Shown: in pieces, positions 27,810 to 38,205 of the stretch
Position numbering within the stretch: the stretch's first letter is position 1
How the letters are laid out: each line of letters starts with the position of its first letter
DNA from: Osedax fenrisi
Taxonomy: Eukaryota; Annelida; Polychaeta; Sabellida; Siboglinidae
Direction of reading: 5' to 3'
Assembly: GCA_964019155.1 (NCBI GenBank)
Contig: OZ025242.1
Coordinates: 9,034,321 to 9,098,320, forward strand
Length of the DNA stretch: 64,000 bases
Program-made: the position numbers and the translations under genes
The notes under the pieces: model-generated
The model's input: only the letters and a program-made list of their open reading frames with translations
Told to the model about the DNA's origin: nothing
Databases searched by the model: none

Positions 27810-27924
27810 CTGTACCAGAGATCTATATTATAGTATCGTATATAAGCTACGTAGTATCCGAATGTGAGATCTCACATATGTACCAAGGTCGCGTGAAGGA
27901 CGAATATGTTCTCTTGATTATCAT
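27810..27924 (-). pseudogene. USP25/28-like His-box exon, copy 10 (GYY, nonsense)
   Basis: The last and partial monomer. The His-box exon has GYY and also TGG-to-TGA-type damage after VHM: the plus strand reads GAGATCTCACATATG where others have GAGATCCCCCATATG, giving HM-stop. The following hairpin intron is cut at about 27975, and no coiled-coil exon follows. Confidence 0.75.
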
Positions 27925-27975
27925 CTATAGAGGTAGATTCAGAAAAGTTAAATAAATAAATAACATGTATTATAT

Positions 27976-29901
27976 TTTATTTGATTATTGATGATAATTA
28001 CAAATGATTACTGATGATTATCTTGATGATTATCTTTAATTACTGATGATTATTGACTTCTTCTAAACACATACTTCTACTATTTTCATCCAATATTAGA
28101 ATATAATTCCTCTATTTGTAACCCACATATTAATTATTCTAGTAATACTAAACCAATTGAAATAATCCATCAACATTTCACAACATATTATGCTACCGAT
28201 GAATCTTAATATCAGTTTACCTATACTGATATGTTTCATATTTTCTATTACTCTACACGAATATACACTTTTATTTTTATAGACATTATTATTCTTTTGT
28301 ATTTAATATTTATATATATATTTTTTCTATTGTTATAATCTTTATTATTTTGTATTTTTATTTAATTCATATTAATATAACTTTTTTTTAATTTTATGAA
28401 TATATTACTATTGCCTACATTATTATTTTTATGATTATTAATATTTTATTAGAATGACAATTTTTTTTGACATTGTACCTACTGTCAGAAGGTTTTTAAT
28501 CAATGAAACCATAGATATATAATTATATATCTGTGAATAAACCAATTTGCTTTTACTGCTACTTAGTTGTTTATAAACTGAGTTCATTCATCCATTCATT
28601 CATTCATTTAATGACTTAAATCACTATCATATCGTAGATTAACAAACCGTCTGAAGTTAACAACATTCTATTTAATTGATGAATGGATGTCGATGCAGCA
28701 TTAAACTATCCTACCTACAGTTAAAACTGCAGAGGCCTTCATATCAAAATTCAACTAGCCAAATATAGATCTACCTTTTTCTTGAACCATATTAGTAATA
28801 TAATGACTTCTTCTTGGAATTAGCTTCTCAGAGGTTTATCCGCCTGCCCAAGAGTTAAACTATTACGAAATTTATATATCTAAATTAATTATTATATCTA
28901 ACTAAACTCCTATTAATAATCATATATCTGATTATCCCATTTATTCTCTTGTTTATTTATTTTGTATCAGTTTGTTTACAATATATATTGTTTACAATAT
29001 AAAATCTTGTTTTCGCAATTGCGTTGATATATTAATTATATTTCATCCCAGGAAAGGAAGTCTTGTGTCGAAGGTAGGACGTATCTAATCTATAGATATA
29101 TCTATAGACATCTATGTCTCTACATTTATAATTTTTTATATTTAGAAATAGATACTTTTTAGTAGTATATATATATATTATATTTCAATGATTTCAAAGA
29201 TATAAGTGATATTAATTTAGCTGTGAAATACAAATATTTCTACATATATATATATATATATTATTAAAAATATGAATTTATTTATAAATTTAATTTTTAT
29301 TGAAATATATTTTCTATATTATTTATTTTGATATTTTATATTATAATTTCATTGAAATCATTATTTAAAAAATGAGTTCGTGCATTGATTATAAGCATGC
29401 CTAATCAATGATAAATAATTATTTATATTAAATTTAAATATGTACTCTTGGAACATAAGGAATATGATTAATAAGTGCAAAATTATATTTATTTTTACAA
29501 CAAATATTTTTAATTAAGCTGAAGTATTCAGTTATTGATATAAAGAAAGATTATTTTATAGATATACTCAATACGTTGTACTTCAGTATGTATTTAAGTA
29601 TAATTAGTTATCCATCAAATATCCATTTTTATATATTCACATTGATCTCTATTTTTAATTATTTTATTTTCTATTATCTTTGAAAAATATTTATATATAA
29701 ATTTTATTAAAATTTTTATATTTAATAAAAACTTTAAAAAAAGTTACATTATACTATATATTAAAGAATACATATAATAGTAAGTATTAATAATATTTTA
29801 TTAGTTCTTTGCGGCATATTATTTTACTAATAGTATACATATATTATTTAATTATATTGTGTATCATACTTTAAAACTAAAAGAAAAAGGTAACTCTTGT
29901 A
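27976..29901. other. Unique AT-rich flank of the array
   Basis: Sequence unrelated to the array begins here. It includes a run of TGATTATTGATGATTAT-like repeats (about 27985-28050) and an ATTC/CATT microsatellite at 28584-28610. I see no exon with convincing splice sites and no protein match. Confidence 0.5.
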
Positions 29902-29910
29902 TTGTTTAAC

Positions 29911-30157
29911 GGTGACGGGTCAAAACTATCGCGCAATATTTAAAAAAACAAGCGCGTGAGGCGGGAGTTGAATCATTAAAGTGAATTTAAGTTGATCATA
30001 CAATTCGAATTTGAATTATGTCATACAATGTATATATTATAGAAAGGACATACGTCCTTTATTGGATATATATTCATTTCTGTGTATACGCGACTCCCGC
30101 CTATTGCATCGCATTGTTTACTTTTTAACTCTCGCGCGTTAGTTTTGACCCTGATTC
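29911..30157. mobile_element. Hairpin DNA element (MITE), copy 1
   Basis: Flanked by a direct TTGTTTAAC repeat (29902-29910 and 30158-30166). Long imperfect TIRs of about 55-60 nt begin GGTGACGGGTCAAAACTA and end TAGTTTTGACCCTGATTC, with GC-rich GCGTGAGGCGGGAGT against ACTCCCGCCT inside. At 247 bp with no coding capacity it is a non-autonomous element. An 8-9 bp duplication suggests a hAT-, P- or Mutator-like superfamily; the sequence does not decide which. Confidence 0.85.
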
Positions 30158-30377
30158 TTGTTTAACAATTTGAAATTGTTACAATTATTATTATAATAAT
30201 AATTATTGTATAGGGAATCATCAAATACGGCATATTTTACATTGGTTATTCAGTAAACACCGACGCGTGTGGCGGGCGGTGTTAACAATTACGTTAACAA
30301 TTATATTTTATATAATAGTATATATATATATATAATATGATATTGCAATATCAATACCATGGTAGGTTATTTGGTTT

Positions 30378-30638
30378 GGTGACGGGTCAAAACTAACGCG
30401 CAACAATTAAAAAAACAAACGCGTGAGGCGGGAGTTGAATTATTGAATTGAATTTAAGTTGATCATATAATTCGAATTTAAATTAGGTTATCAAATGTAC
30501 ATATTATAGAAATACGTCCTTTATTGGATATATATATATATATTATATATATATTCATTTATATGTATACGCGACTTCCGCCTCACGTATCGCGATGTTT
30601 ACTTTTTAACTATCGCGCGTTATTTGTAATCCTGATTC
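30378..30638. mobile_element. Hairpin DNA element (MITE), copy 2
   Basis: Second copy of the same 250-260 bp family, 220 bp away in the same orientation. It is flanked by a TTTGGTTT duplication (30370-30377 and 30639-30646). It differs from copy 1 by point changes and a (TA)n expansion in the centre. Different flanking duplications show two separate insertions. Confidence 0.85.
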
Positions 30639-30837
30639 TTTGGTTTAGTTTTGTACTACATGTTTTTTTAGCTGCATTATATCTCAAAGTGAGCCTATAA
30701 AAAAGCAACTCATCCTTTTTAATCGGAATCCCTCATCATATAAGTCATATGTGAATCTTGAAATTGATTAATTATGTAATTACTGAATAACAAATGTAAA
30801 ATGTCACATTTAATGTACAGTATTTAATGCGGATTAA

Positions 30838-31366
30838 TTTCGTAAGCTGTACGGATGTCAATGCGAGTGACAACCAATGTCCGTCGATTTAAAATGCGAT
30901 GGACAGATATTATATTGTATGGTTTTAGTTTTATATATATTATCACAAATAAAATATATCATTTACTAGTTTATTATTTTTATGTTGTATTATTACTTTA
31001 ATTTATTATTATATAATATCATTGTAATAAAATGTAAAATGTAAAAAAAGCATTCGTTTTATATATATATATTATATATATTTATATATATTATATTAAA
31101 TAAATAAACAAAATAAACTTTATTAGCAAAAACCATTCTTTTTAGCATTAAGTTATATTATAATTATATCTTATAATAAAAAAATAAATAAAATATATGT
31201 ATTCCTACCCGATGATTTTATGGTATACGAAATGACGGTGGATGCTGTATATATGGTTGTTACCATTAAGTATTACCGGTGTAATTATTACACTCGGAGC
31301 GTTCATCGATTTGTAAATCGACGAACATTGGTTGTCCCTCGATTTTACCTCCGTACAGCATACGAC
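30838..31366. mobile_element. Foldback element with ~55-bp inverted repeats
   Basis: CGTAAGCTGTACGGATGTCA... (from 30841) matches the reverse complement of ...TACCTCCGTACAGCATACG (to 31362), including ACAACCAATGTCCGTCGATT against its inverse. The interior is AT-rich. An 81-residue frame at 31220-31465 crosses the right arm and is not a gene. No clear target duplication is visible. Confidence 0.65.
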
Positions 31367-32147
31367 ATTGATTCTTTAATGCATATCCAATTGTATTTAC
31401 CCACAGAATCTGTGAGCCACATAAATATAATGAGATACTTATTAATATATCTATGTATACCGTAATTTACAATTGTTTATTAATTTAGTGTGGGAATCAA
31501 CGTTATATCAAAGATATTTCACTTGTATTTATTTTTTTTAAATCAATTTTAATTACCGATTAGTTTGAAATATAGGTGGAAATTCTATCATTTTAAATAA
31601 TTTCAAAAGCGAATTATCATAGTTTTGTTACATAATAATCAAATATGTATAATTTTAAATTGAAAAGTGATCTATTGATTTATTATATTTCTCGAATATT
31701 ACTGTACATTTTAAGAAAATTACTTCTTATGCTGTATACAAACTAACGACAATTTTATTTTAGAAAAAAACTAATTTTAATTCTGAATATGTATCAAATA
31801 CTACTAAGATATACTACAAAGTTACTACTATGATAGTATATATTAACTTAAATTATCAATAGTAGATTATATTCTTGTATTTATGTATTAAAATGTATAT
31901 TTTAACCCGTCCATAATATGAATCATATTATATGATATTATTAATTGTTGAAATACATATAAATATGGATGAATATTATTTATTGAATATATAAATTATA
32001 TGATTATTATAATAATATATCAATATGGTTAATAATATAATAGTATAACATAATTAAATACATACATAATATGATCATCATTGTTTAATAAGAAAAATAG
32101 TAGTTTAATATATATACATGTTTAAATAAAATTGCAGTTAGTCTGAT
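31367..32147. other. AT-rich non-coding stretch
   Basis: No exon, repeat family or RNA gene recognised. Long A/T runs and scattered stops in all frames. Confidence 0.5.
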
Positions 32148-32793
32148 TTAAGGGGATCCCGCAAATAACACGCAATTTGCCAATTTTGTGTATAAATAGA
32201 ATATAGGTCCACTAAAAAAAATAGAACTGATATTCTATTCATTCGATTAACTTAATTTTTTTTGTAATGTATTCATAACATATACATGCGTATAGTTATT
32301 TTTAATATTATTATTTATTATATTATATATATCTAAATTAAAAATTACTAAAATGATGGTACTAAATGAGATACTAAAATGATGGTATTTCTATACAAAT
32401 TATCATTTTATACAATGAATTCTATACATTTGATTAATTATCTCTCTATTTTACTATTCACATAATTAAATTCTATATAAAGCAAAAAAAAATAATATTA
32501 TAATTATAATAGTTTTTGTGTTCTATATTTGTGAATGCACATACCTAGCGCGAAATAATTATTCTGAGAAAACAGCGTTTGAAGTTTGACAACATAAAAA
32601 TGTAATATTGAAAAGTATATAATATAGCATTAACTTATCATTATAAAACACATTTTTATGTCATTTCTAGACTGAATTCATGTCTAATTTTTTTACAGAT
32701 ACTAAAAAACACTACAATAAGTATTATTATGTAATAACATAAAATATAAAAAAAATAAAATATCATCACTTTAAATGTGCGGGATCCCCTTAA
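32148..32793. mobile_element. TTAA-flanked TIR element (piggyBac-like MITE), copy 1
   Basis: Bounded by TTAA on both sides with inverted ends GGGGATCCCGCA and TGCGGGATCCCC. It is 646 bp including the TTAAs and has no open frame of note. The subterminal block CCTAGCGCGAAATAATTATT at about 32544 recurs in the copy at 46.6-47.2 kb. TTAA target choice is characteristic of piggyBac, but these ends are not a recognised piggyBac terminus to me. Confidence 0.8.
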
Positions 32794-34061
32794 ATACAAA
32801 TGAATATAGAATCTGCAACATAGTTATCATTTTGATGTTTAAAATTGTTTTTTTTTGTAATTTAATTACTAATTATAATGATACTCTGTATAATACTGTA
32901 TATTATAAAATCTATAATATAAATGTTATGGTGATATACAGATTATATATATATATATAAAAAGATTACAGTCTGAAACAGCACTCATTTTTAATATATA
33001 TATATATATATATATAACTTGTAAATACAGTGTGAATATGATATATATATATACAAGTATGACATTGATTCACCATATAATGTAGTGTAATAAAGTGTAT
33101 ACCATACACTTACATCAAAGGAATATTTGCCACCTTGCCATCAATCACTAATTAGTCTTCAATTAAATACATTTCGTTGATTTGGGTACAACTTGTACCG
33201 TACACCCTCTACCTGTCAATCAAATATGATTGACAGGTAGAATTTGTATTAATTTAAAAAGTAATGCCATTTCAGACTGACCCCTATATAAAAACAAATT
33301 GTAAAAACCTGTATTTTCTAAATGTGTTGAGTGTATTCGCGAATGCACTCCACCCATAGCCAATTAGCATGCTACTAATGTATTATTGGTTATGTTATAT
33401 CACATTTAATTAGTTAAATAATCGGAATATGACCATTATCCATAGTAATGTATTATATATGGTCATAAACTATATATTATTATTTAGTTTACAACTATTT
33501 ATGTATACAATAATTAGTAATATTGATGTATATAATCAATGTAGAATTGCATTAATTTTTACATAACAATATAATTGGACACATTCTCGAACACCATCAA
33601 CATATTATTTAAAATACACTGGTTTTTCTCCCTAATCTATGTAAATTAACATATAAGGATCATGTGAACAAGTGAACTATTAACATCCTTCATATAAACA
33701 CTAAGGAGACAATAGATTTGACACCCTGAGTAGGAGCCCTAAGGAATGGATCTAAATATTTCGGTAATATATCGGAAGAAGTACAATAGTAAAATTCGAC
33801 AAGTACTGCACATTAATAATGTATATTTAAATATCCACATACATGAAAAGCTTCGGAAGGATGCAGATAGTATATTTGTTCACATGATCCACATATATAT
33901 AGAATAGAATAGTCATTTGTTAAGTCAAGTAATTTTTTTTCTCTTTCATTATTTCTTTTTGTTTTATACCTCAATAGGCTGCCATCAAAAATAAATAAAA
34001 AATAAAATAAATCGTAATTCATTGTTTCTTTTATATATATATAATTTTAATTTTTTTTAAG
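32794..34061. other. AT-rich stretch with a perfect hairpin
   Basis: No gene recognised. At 33208-33241 a 15-bp perfect inverted repeat (TCTACCTGTCAATCA, loop AATA) forms a hairpin. (TA)n tracts lie at 32950-33055. A short minus-strand frame at 33813-34022 has no recognisable features. Confidence 0.5.
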
Positions 34062-34865
34062 GGTAGGCGCTGGAGTTAAAATGTGTTAAATAATTTAATT
34101 TTTACAATATTTTTTTATTATGTATTTTCCAAGTTCTGTATTTTATTTATAATATCCTAAAATATTTTTTAATATTTTTGAGTATTTCTATCAATATAAA
34201 GTGTTTTAGGAGTAATCAATTTATAAATATATTTTGTATTTATGTAAATACTTGTAATATGTAATCTTATATTACGATTTATTAGAATAATCGTTTAATT
34301 TAACAATTTATAGATTTATTTTAGCATAGATCATAGATTAAATAGCATTAAATAAATAAACAAATCATGTGTTATATAATCCTATTTGTTTTTATATTGT
34401 ATATTTTATATAGTTACATATTTGTACATATTATCTATGATTATGTATGTAAAAACTTTGAATGTCATTTTCTCCAGTTTTTACTTTTTTACTTAGTAAC
34501 CACATGTAAATGCCTACTACTTTTTTAATTTATATCATTTTTATCTGAAATTTTTACTGTAAATGTATAACATATACATCTATATAAATTATGTTTTAAT
34601 TATTATTATATTTTATATTAATTAAATAAATAATGATTATGTATGATTATGTAATATATTTATAATAAAAAATATTCATCGTTTATAAACTGTTTTATTT
34701 CATACTTTTAAATTAATTGTATTTATAAAAAACATAATATATATGTATTTGGATAGTATCTATTGAATAAAAAAAAATTATGTAATTATCTTTATTAATT
34801 TTTTATTAGTAGCGTTTTCGGCGGAGCTATAAATAGCATGGTGTAGATGAACTCCAGCGCCTACC
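34062..34865. mobile_element. TIR element with GGTAGGCGCTGGAGTT ends
   Basis: GGTAGGCGCTGGAGTT at 34062 is matched by AACTCCAGCGCCTACC ending at 34865, about 804 bp apart. The interior is AT-rich with no coding capacity. The GC-rich ends stand out sharply from the surroundings. No clear target duplication is visible, so the superfamily is unknown. Confidence 0.75.
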
Positions 34866-35480
34866 ATTAAATGTTTTATATTTGTGATCTCATTTTTAAG
34901 TGTAATGTCTAATGTTTTATCCCATTTATTTATTCCATTATTAATTTGGGTAAACATTATTCTCGGAATATTATAATCTCTTGGTTGTCTGAGATTGTTT
35001 TATTTGTATTTAATAGATGTGTGAAATTATTATTATTTTAATTATATTATACTCGATGCCCAAATATAACGTATTAAAATATATAATATTATCTACAAAT
35101 AGTAATATTGAATGCTTATTATTGTTTATTTGGTTTAGTATGGATAAATGTGAGTCCGATTGTGCATTAGTGTATACATATATGAGGGTGTATGTGATTA
35201 TGTGTGTTTATTTTGTATTAAATGCATAGCCTTTCTTCGTATATTACATAATGGTTTGATGTGTATGATCATTACCCCAGCACAATGATATACATGTGAA
35301 ACAATTAAAGAGTTATACCGCAGTAAATATAGTGTATCGGATATAATATGTGAGGATGATTTCTTTAGTAAATATAATTTTTATAATAATGTATATATAT
35401 AGTGTGTGTAATGCCGTTGACTAAAGTTAGTCACTCTTGATTGGTTCACAGCGGAGATCGGTCACTACATCGCTCTAACA
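34866..35480. other. AT-rich non-coding stretch
   Basis: A short plus frame at 35017-35229 is AT-rich and hydrophobic with no family resemblance. Nothing else recognised. Confidence 0.4.
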
Positions 35481-35606
35481 CTAGAGAGATGGTCTACGAT
35501 ACCAGGTATGATGGCCAGGTCGTGATCGGTGATGCATGTCATCGGATTTTCTCCTGCTCCTACTACAGTATCTACGGGATTTCTCGACTTCTAGCGACTG
35601 AGAACC
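35481..35606 (-). CDS. Candidate terminal exon, Arg/Ser-rich
   Basis: On the minus strand a pyrimidine-rich acceptor CCCCTCCTCGCAG precedes a 126-nt open stretch ending in TAG. It has 41 residues: GSQSLEVEKSRRYCSRSRRK, then SDDMHHRSRPGHHTWYRRPS. Base composition is far less AT-rich than the surroundings, which favours an exon. The opposite strand is also open here (plus 35441-35635, 64 residues), so strand is uncertain. I do not recognise the protein and see no partner exon. Confidence 0.35.
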   Translation of the reverse strand, partial: GSQSLEVEKSRRYCSRSRRKSDDMHHRSRPGHHTWYRRPSL

Positions 35607-35649
35607 CTGCGAGGAGGGGAGTGGGCAGAATTTAATAGGCAGGAACCAG

Positions 35650-36062
35650 ACCTAAACCACCCAAAGAAATGTTATATACATAATTATAAAAAGCATAACT
35701 AGTAACCCGATATGGGGAGGATGTATGACATGGCGTACAGTTTTTAAATTATTTTCTATAATATTTTCATTTGGAAAAAAAATGCCTTTTAGTATTAATG
35801 TCACCCCAATAAAGGGTACTATAAGGTAATATACAATTACATATTTATATATTATATAACTACATTATGCTTATATAGTAGATTTACTATGCTATTAATA
35901 AATAAATAATTCTGTATACAATATTTGATAAACATATTTATTTTACATCCGAAACAAATAAATACTCGAACCATCCAAAATATTGAAAATGTAACCACTT
36001 TTATGGATACATTTTTTAGATCAATTTATTTATATTATATTTAACAATAGAATCATTTTATC

Positions 36063-36101
<39 letters not shown>

Positions 36102-36726
36102 CATAAATATAGAGGGATGTGGGAAATGTCCACTTCAATTTAATGTGTGGGATTTCATATATATATATATCCCACCTTTAAAAAATGATGATTCTATAAT
36201 TATTGAGTAGTTATTCTAAGTAGATACCCTAATCAAACTATTTAGAGCCGTAACATTCATTTCAAAGTGAAACACAATATTATACGATACTCTGAATTAG
36301 TATTCATTATGTATTAAACACTGACGAATATGAATGTAATTATAAATTGAAATGTAGCATACATTTTATTATATTTTACTCACAATAAATATACAATTTA
36401 GTAATGATTATAATAACCAGTTTTATCAGCATTCACCACAAAAGCAGGTTAATTTCCTCGTATAGTATTGATAGAAATTATATTTATATAATTTTAACAT
36501 TGTCTGTAAATAAATTTAATCAAACGAAAAGACAAAAAAGAATTGTACGTTTTGATATTTATTTAACCAATTAATGATATAATGAACATATTTATAAAAT
36601 AATATTTCTTTATTGAATCGATAGTTTTATTTAAATTTCTGAATAATATTCACGATACCAGTGTAGCTATACACTCAGTCTAATTCAGTGATAATCAGTA
36701 GACCTATTCACATTGACAGGTGACAG
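35650..36726. other. AT-rich non-coding stretch
   Basis: (TA)n at 36065-36096 and a local GTGGGAAATG/ATATATCCCAC partial inverted repeat near 36119-36175. No gene recognised. Confidence 0.4.
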
Positions 36727-36885
36727 AAATACAAGTCCAGGTGCCCAGAAAGAGATATAGAGAGAGATATGATGAAACAGTCTAACTCCCCCACCTCCTC
36801 CGTTCCTACAGATTACTTTAAGTCGCTCAGTGTGGCGCAGTTTGTGTTCCTTTTCTTCGGAATGGGAGCTGTCACAGTTTGTTAA
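36727..36885 (+). CDS. Candidate exon with C-terminal membrane segment
   Basis: After an acceptor CAGGTGACAG a 159-nt frame is open to TAA (52 residues). It starts KYKSRCPERDIERDMMKQSN, continues SPTSSVPTDYFKSLSV, and ends in the hydrophobic stretch AQFVFLFFGMGAVTV followed by Cys and stop. A Ser/Thr/Pro-containing stretch followed by one transmembrane-like helix is consistent with the tail of a receptor or other membrane protein. I do not recognise the family. A weak donor (ACA|GTTTGT) just before the stop could extend it. The opposite strand is also partly open. Confidence 0.35.
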   Translation, partial: KYKSRCPERDIERDMMKQSNSPTSSVPTDYFKSLSVAQFVFLFFGMGAVTVC

Positions 36886-36899
36886 GGGCAACCCTATCT

Positions 36900-37540
36900 A
36901 CTTTCAGTGATTTATATGTATAAGCTAGATGAATTGACTATGTTGTTCAAATTTATAATATTTTTCAAAAAACTTAATTATATTTATATAATATATAAAT
37001 ATAATTATTAATATTAATAATAATAATATATAAATAGATTTATAAAATTTGTTTTGTACATACAAGATTTCTTTATTTCAATTTTATTTTAATTATGCAT
37101 ATATGTGAACAAATATAAAAATAGTAAATTTTTATATAAATTAAAAATTAATAAATTTCTTAAATATTACAAAAAAATAGTTATTATAATGATATACATT
37201 CTATGGTGATATTCTGAAAATTTGAAGTACAAATATTCACTATTATGATATGTATTTATATTAATGAAAATGGAAAAAACATTATTTTATGTAATTCAGG
37301 TTTAAAATGTATTTAATGTGTTATTAAGGGCCAGCTTTACTATACATTATAAACAATGTTATTTTATTAATATTAAATATTCAGATATATGTTATCTATC
37401 TTCTAAATTTTCAAATGATTATATTAATTATAAGTTATGGAAAAATTATATTTTAAAGATGCCCAATAGTAATTAAACCTAATTAATAATAATCATATTT
37501 ATCTATTTACTTTTAAACGCTTACAATGGCAATTTTATTA
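36900..37540. other. AT-rich non-coding stretch
   Basis: No exon or repeat family recognised; A/T homopolymer-like sequence throughout. Confidence 0.5.
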
Positions 37541-37783
37541 AAGATCCCCTAAAGGGGTATCCCAATACCAGTATTTCTGGAATTATGTCTGGAAATGTTT
37601 GCTAGAAATTGATTTTCTAGCAAGTTAACTACAATTTTAGTGGGATACCCCATTACTTTCCGGCACTTGACGGAAATATAGTAACTTTAAAGGGGATTTC
37701 CCAATACAAATTGCTAGAAAATCACTTTTTAGCAAACATTTCCGGAAATACTGGTAGTGGAATACCCTCTTTAAGGATTATTT
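37541..37783. mobile_element. Foldback (hairpin) element
   Basis: Imperfect inverted arms of about 80 nt: ...GGGTATCCCAATACCAGTATTTCTGG...TTTGCTAG... on the left pairs with ...TTAGCAAACATTTCCGGAAATACTGG... on the right. Inner hairpins (GAAATTGATTTTCTAGCAAG) and a second TTTAAAGGGGATTTCCCAATAC block lie inside. No coding capacity. Confidence 0.65.
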
Positions 37784-37904
37784 AATATTTTATTAAATGT
37801 ATATTTGTATAAGTTATATTTCATGTAGAAACATTTAAAATTTTAATTATAATATTTAAATATTACAAATAAATTATAAAAAAATATAGAATTTATAGAT
37901 TATT

Positions 37905-38165
37905 TAGAAATTCCTACCTATTGCGCACTAGAGTATCCTTTATACGGTGACCTCTACGATTAATATAATGACCTCTACCCTTGACCAGGTCGCCTACTTT
38001 AATCTGACGTTGTTATCGCACATCTACCTAATCGGGAATCTCGTAGTACGCTTGGATCAGCTCATTCCTTCTATTTATACCTACATGTTGGTCTCTTGAT
38101 ACATATCAGGGGTAATTTTCTCGATAGGCAACACTGCTTCTATAATTACCCTGGCATTGCCTAAA
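37905..38165 (-). pseudogene. Degenerate retroelement-like coding relic
   Basis: Less AT-rich than its surroundings. On the minus strand one frame reads ARVIIEAVLPIEKITPDMYQ. After a frame change another reads RRNELIQAYYEIPD and IKVGDLVKGRGHYINRRG with stops between. The KVGDLV stretch resembles the end of LTR-retrotransposon integrases, but the match is weak. A (TAA)n microsatellite follows at 38170-38203. Confidence 0.3.
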
Positions 38166-38169
38166 TCTG

Positions 38170-38203
<34 letters not shown>

Positions 38204-38205
<2 letters not shown>

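Larger units (their letters stand above)
1..27975. repeat. Tandem array of ~2-3 kb monomers with USP exon fragments
   Basis: Nearly identical blocks recur. Using the low edge of the USP His-box exon as anchor, monomers begin at 451, 6663, 9410, 11451, 14446, 17223, 20031, 22008, 24981 and 27810. Steps are about 2.75-3.0 kb, except 6.2 kb where a LINE is inserted and two short steps of about 2.0 kb (9410 to 11451, 20031 to 22008). The short steps lack about 0.8 kb: the sequence jumps from GGCAACTTAAC straight to TTAATATAT at about 10955 and 21520. Each monomer also contains (TA)n tracts, a palindrome cluster and two related copies of a post-His-box segment. The array continues off the left edge and stops abruptly near 27975 in a partial tenth copy. 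Bulk sequence between exons is AT-rich and shows no other gene. Confidence 0.95.
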
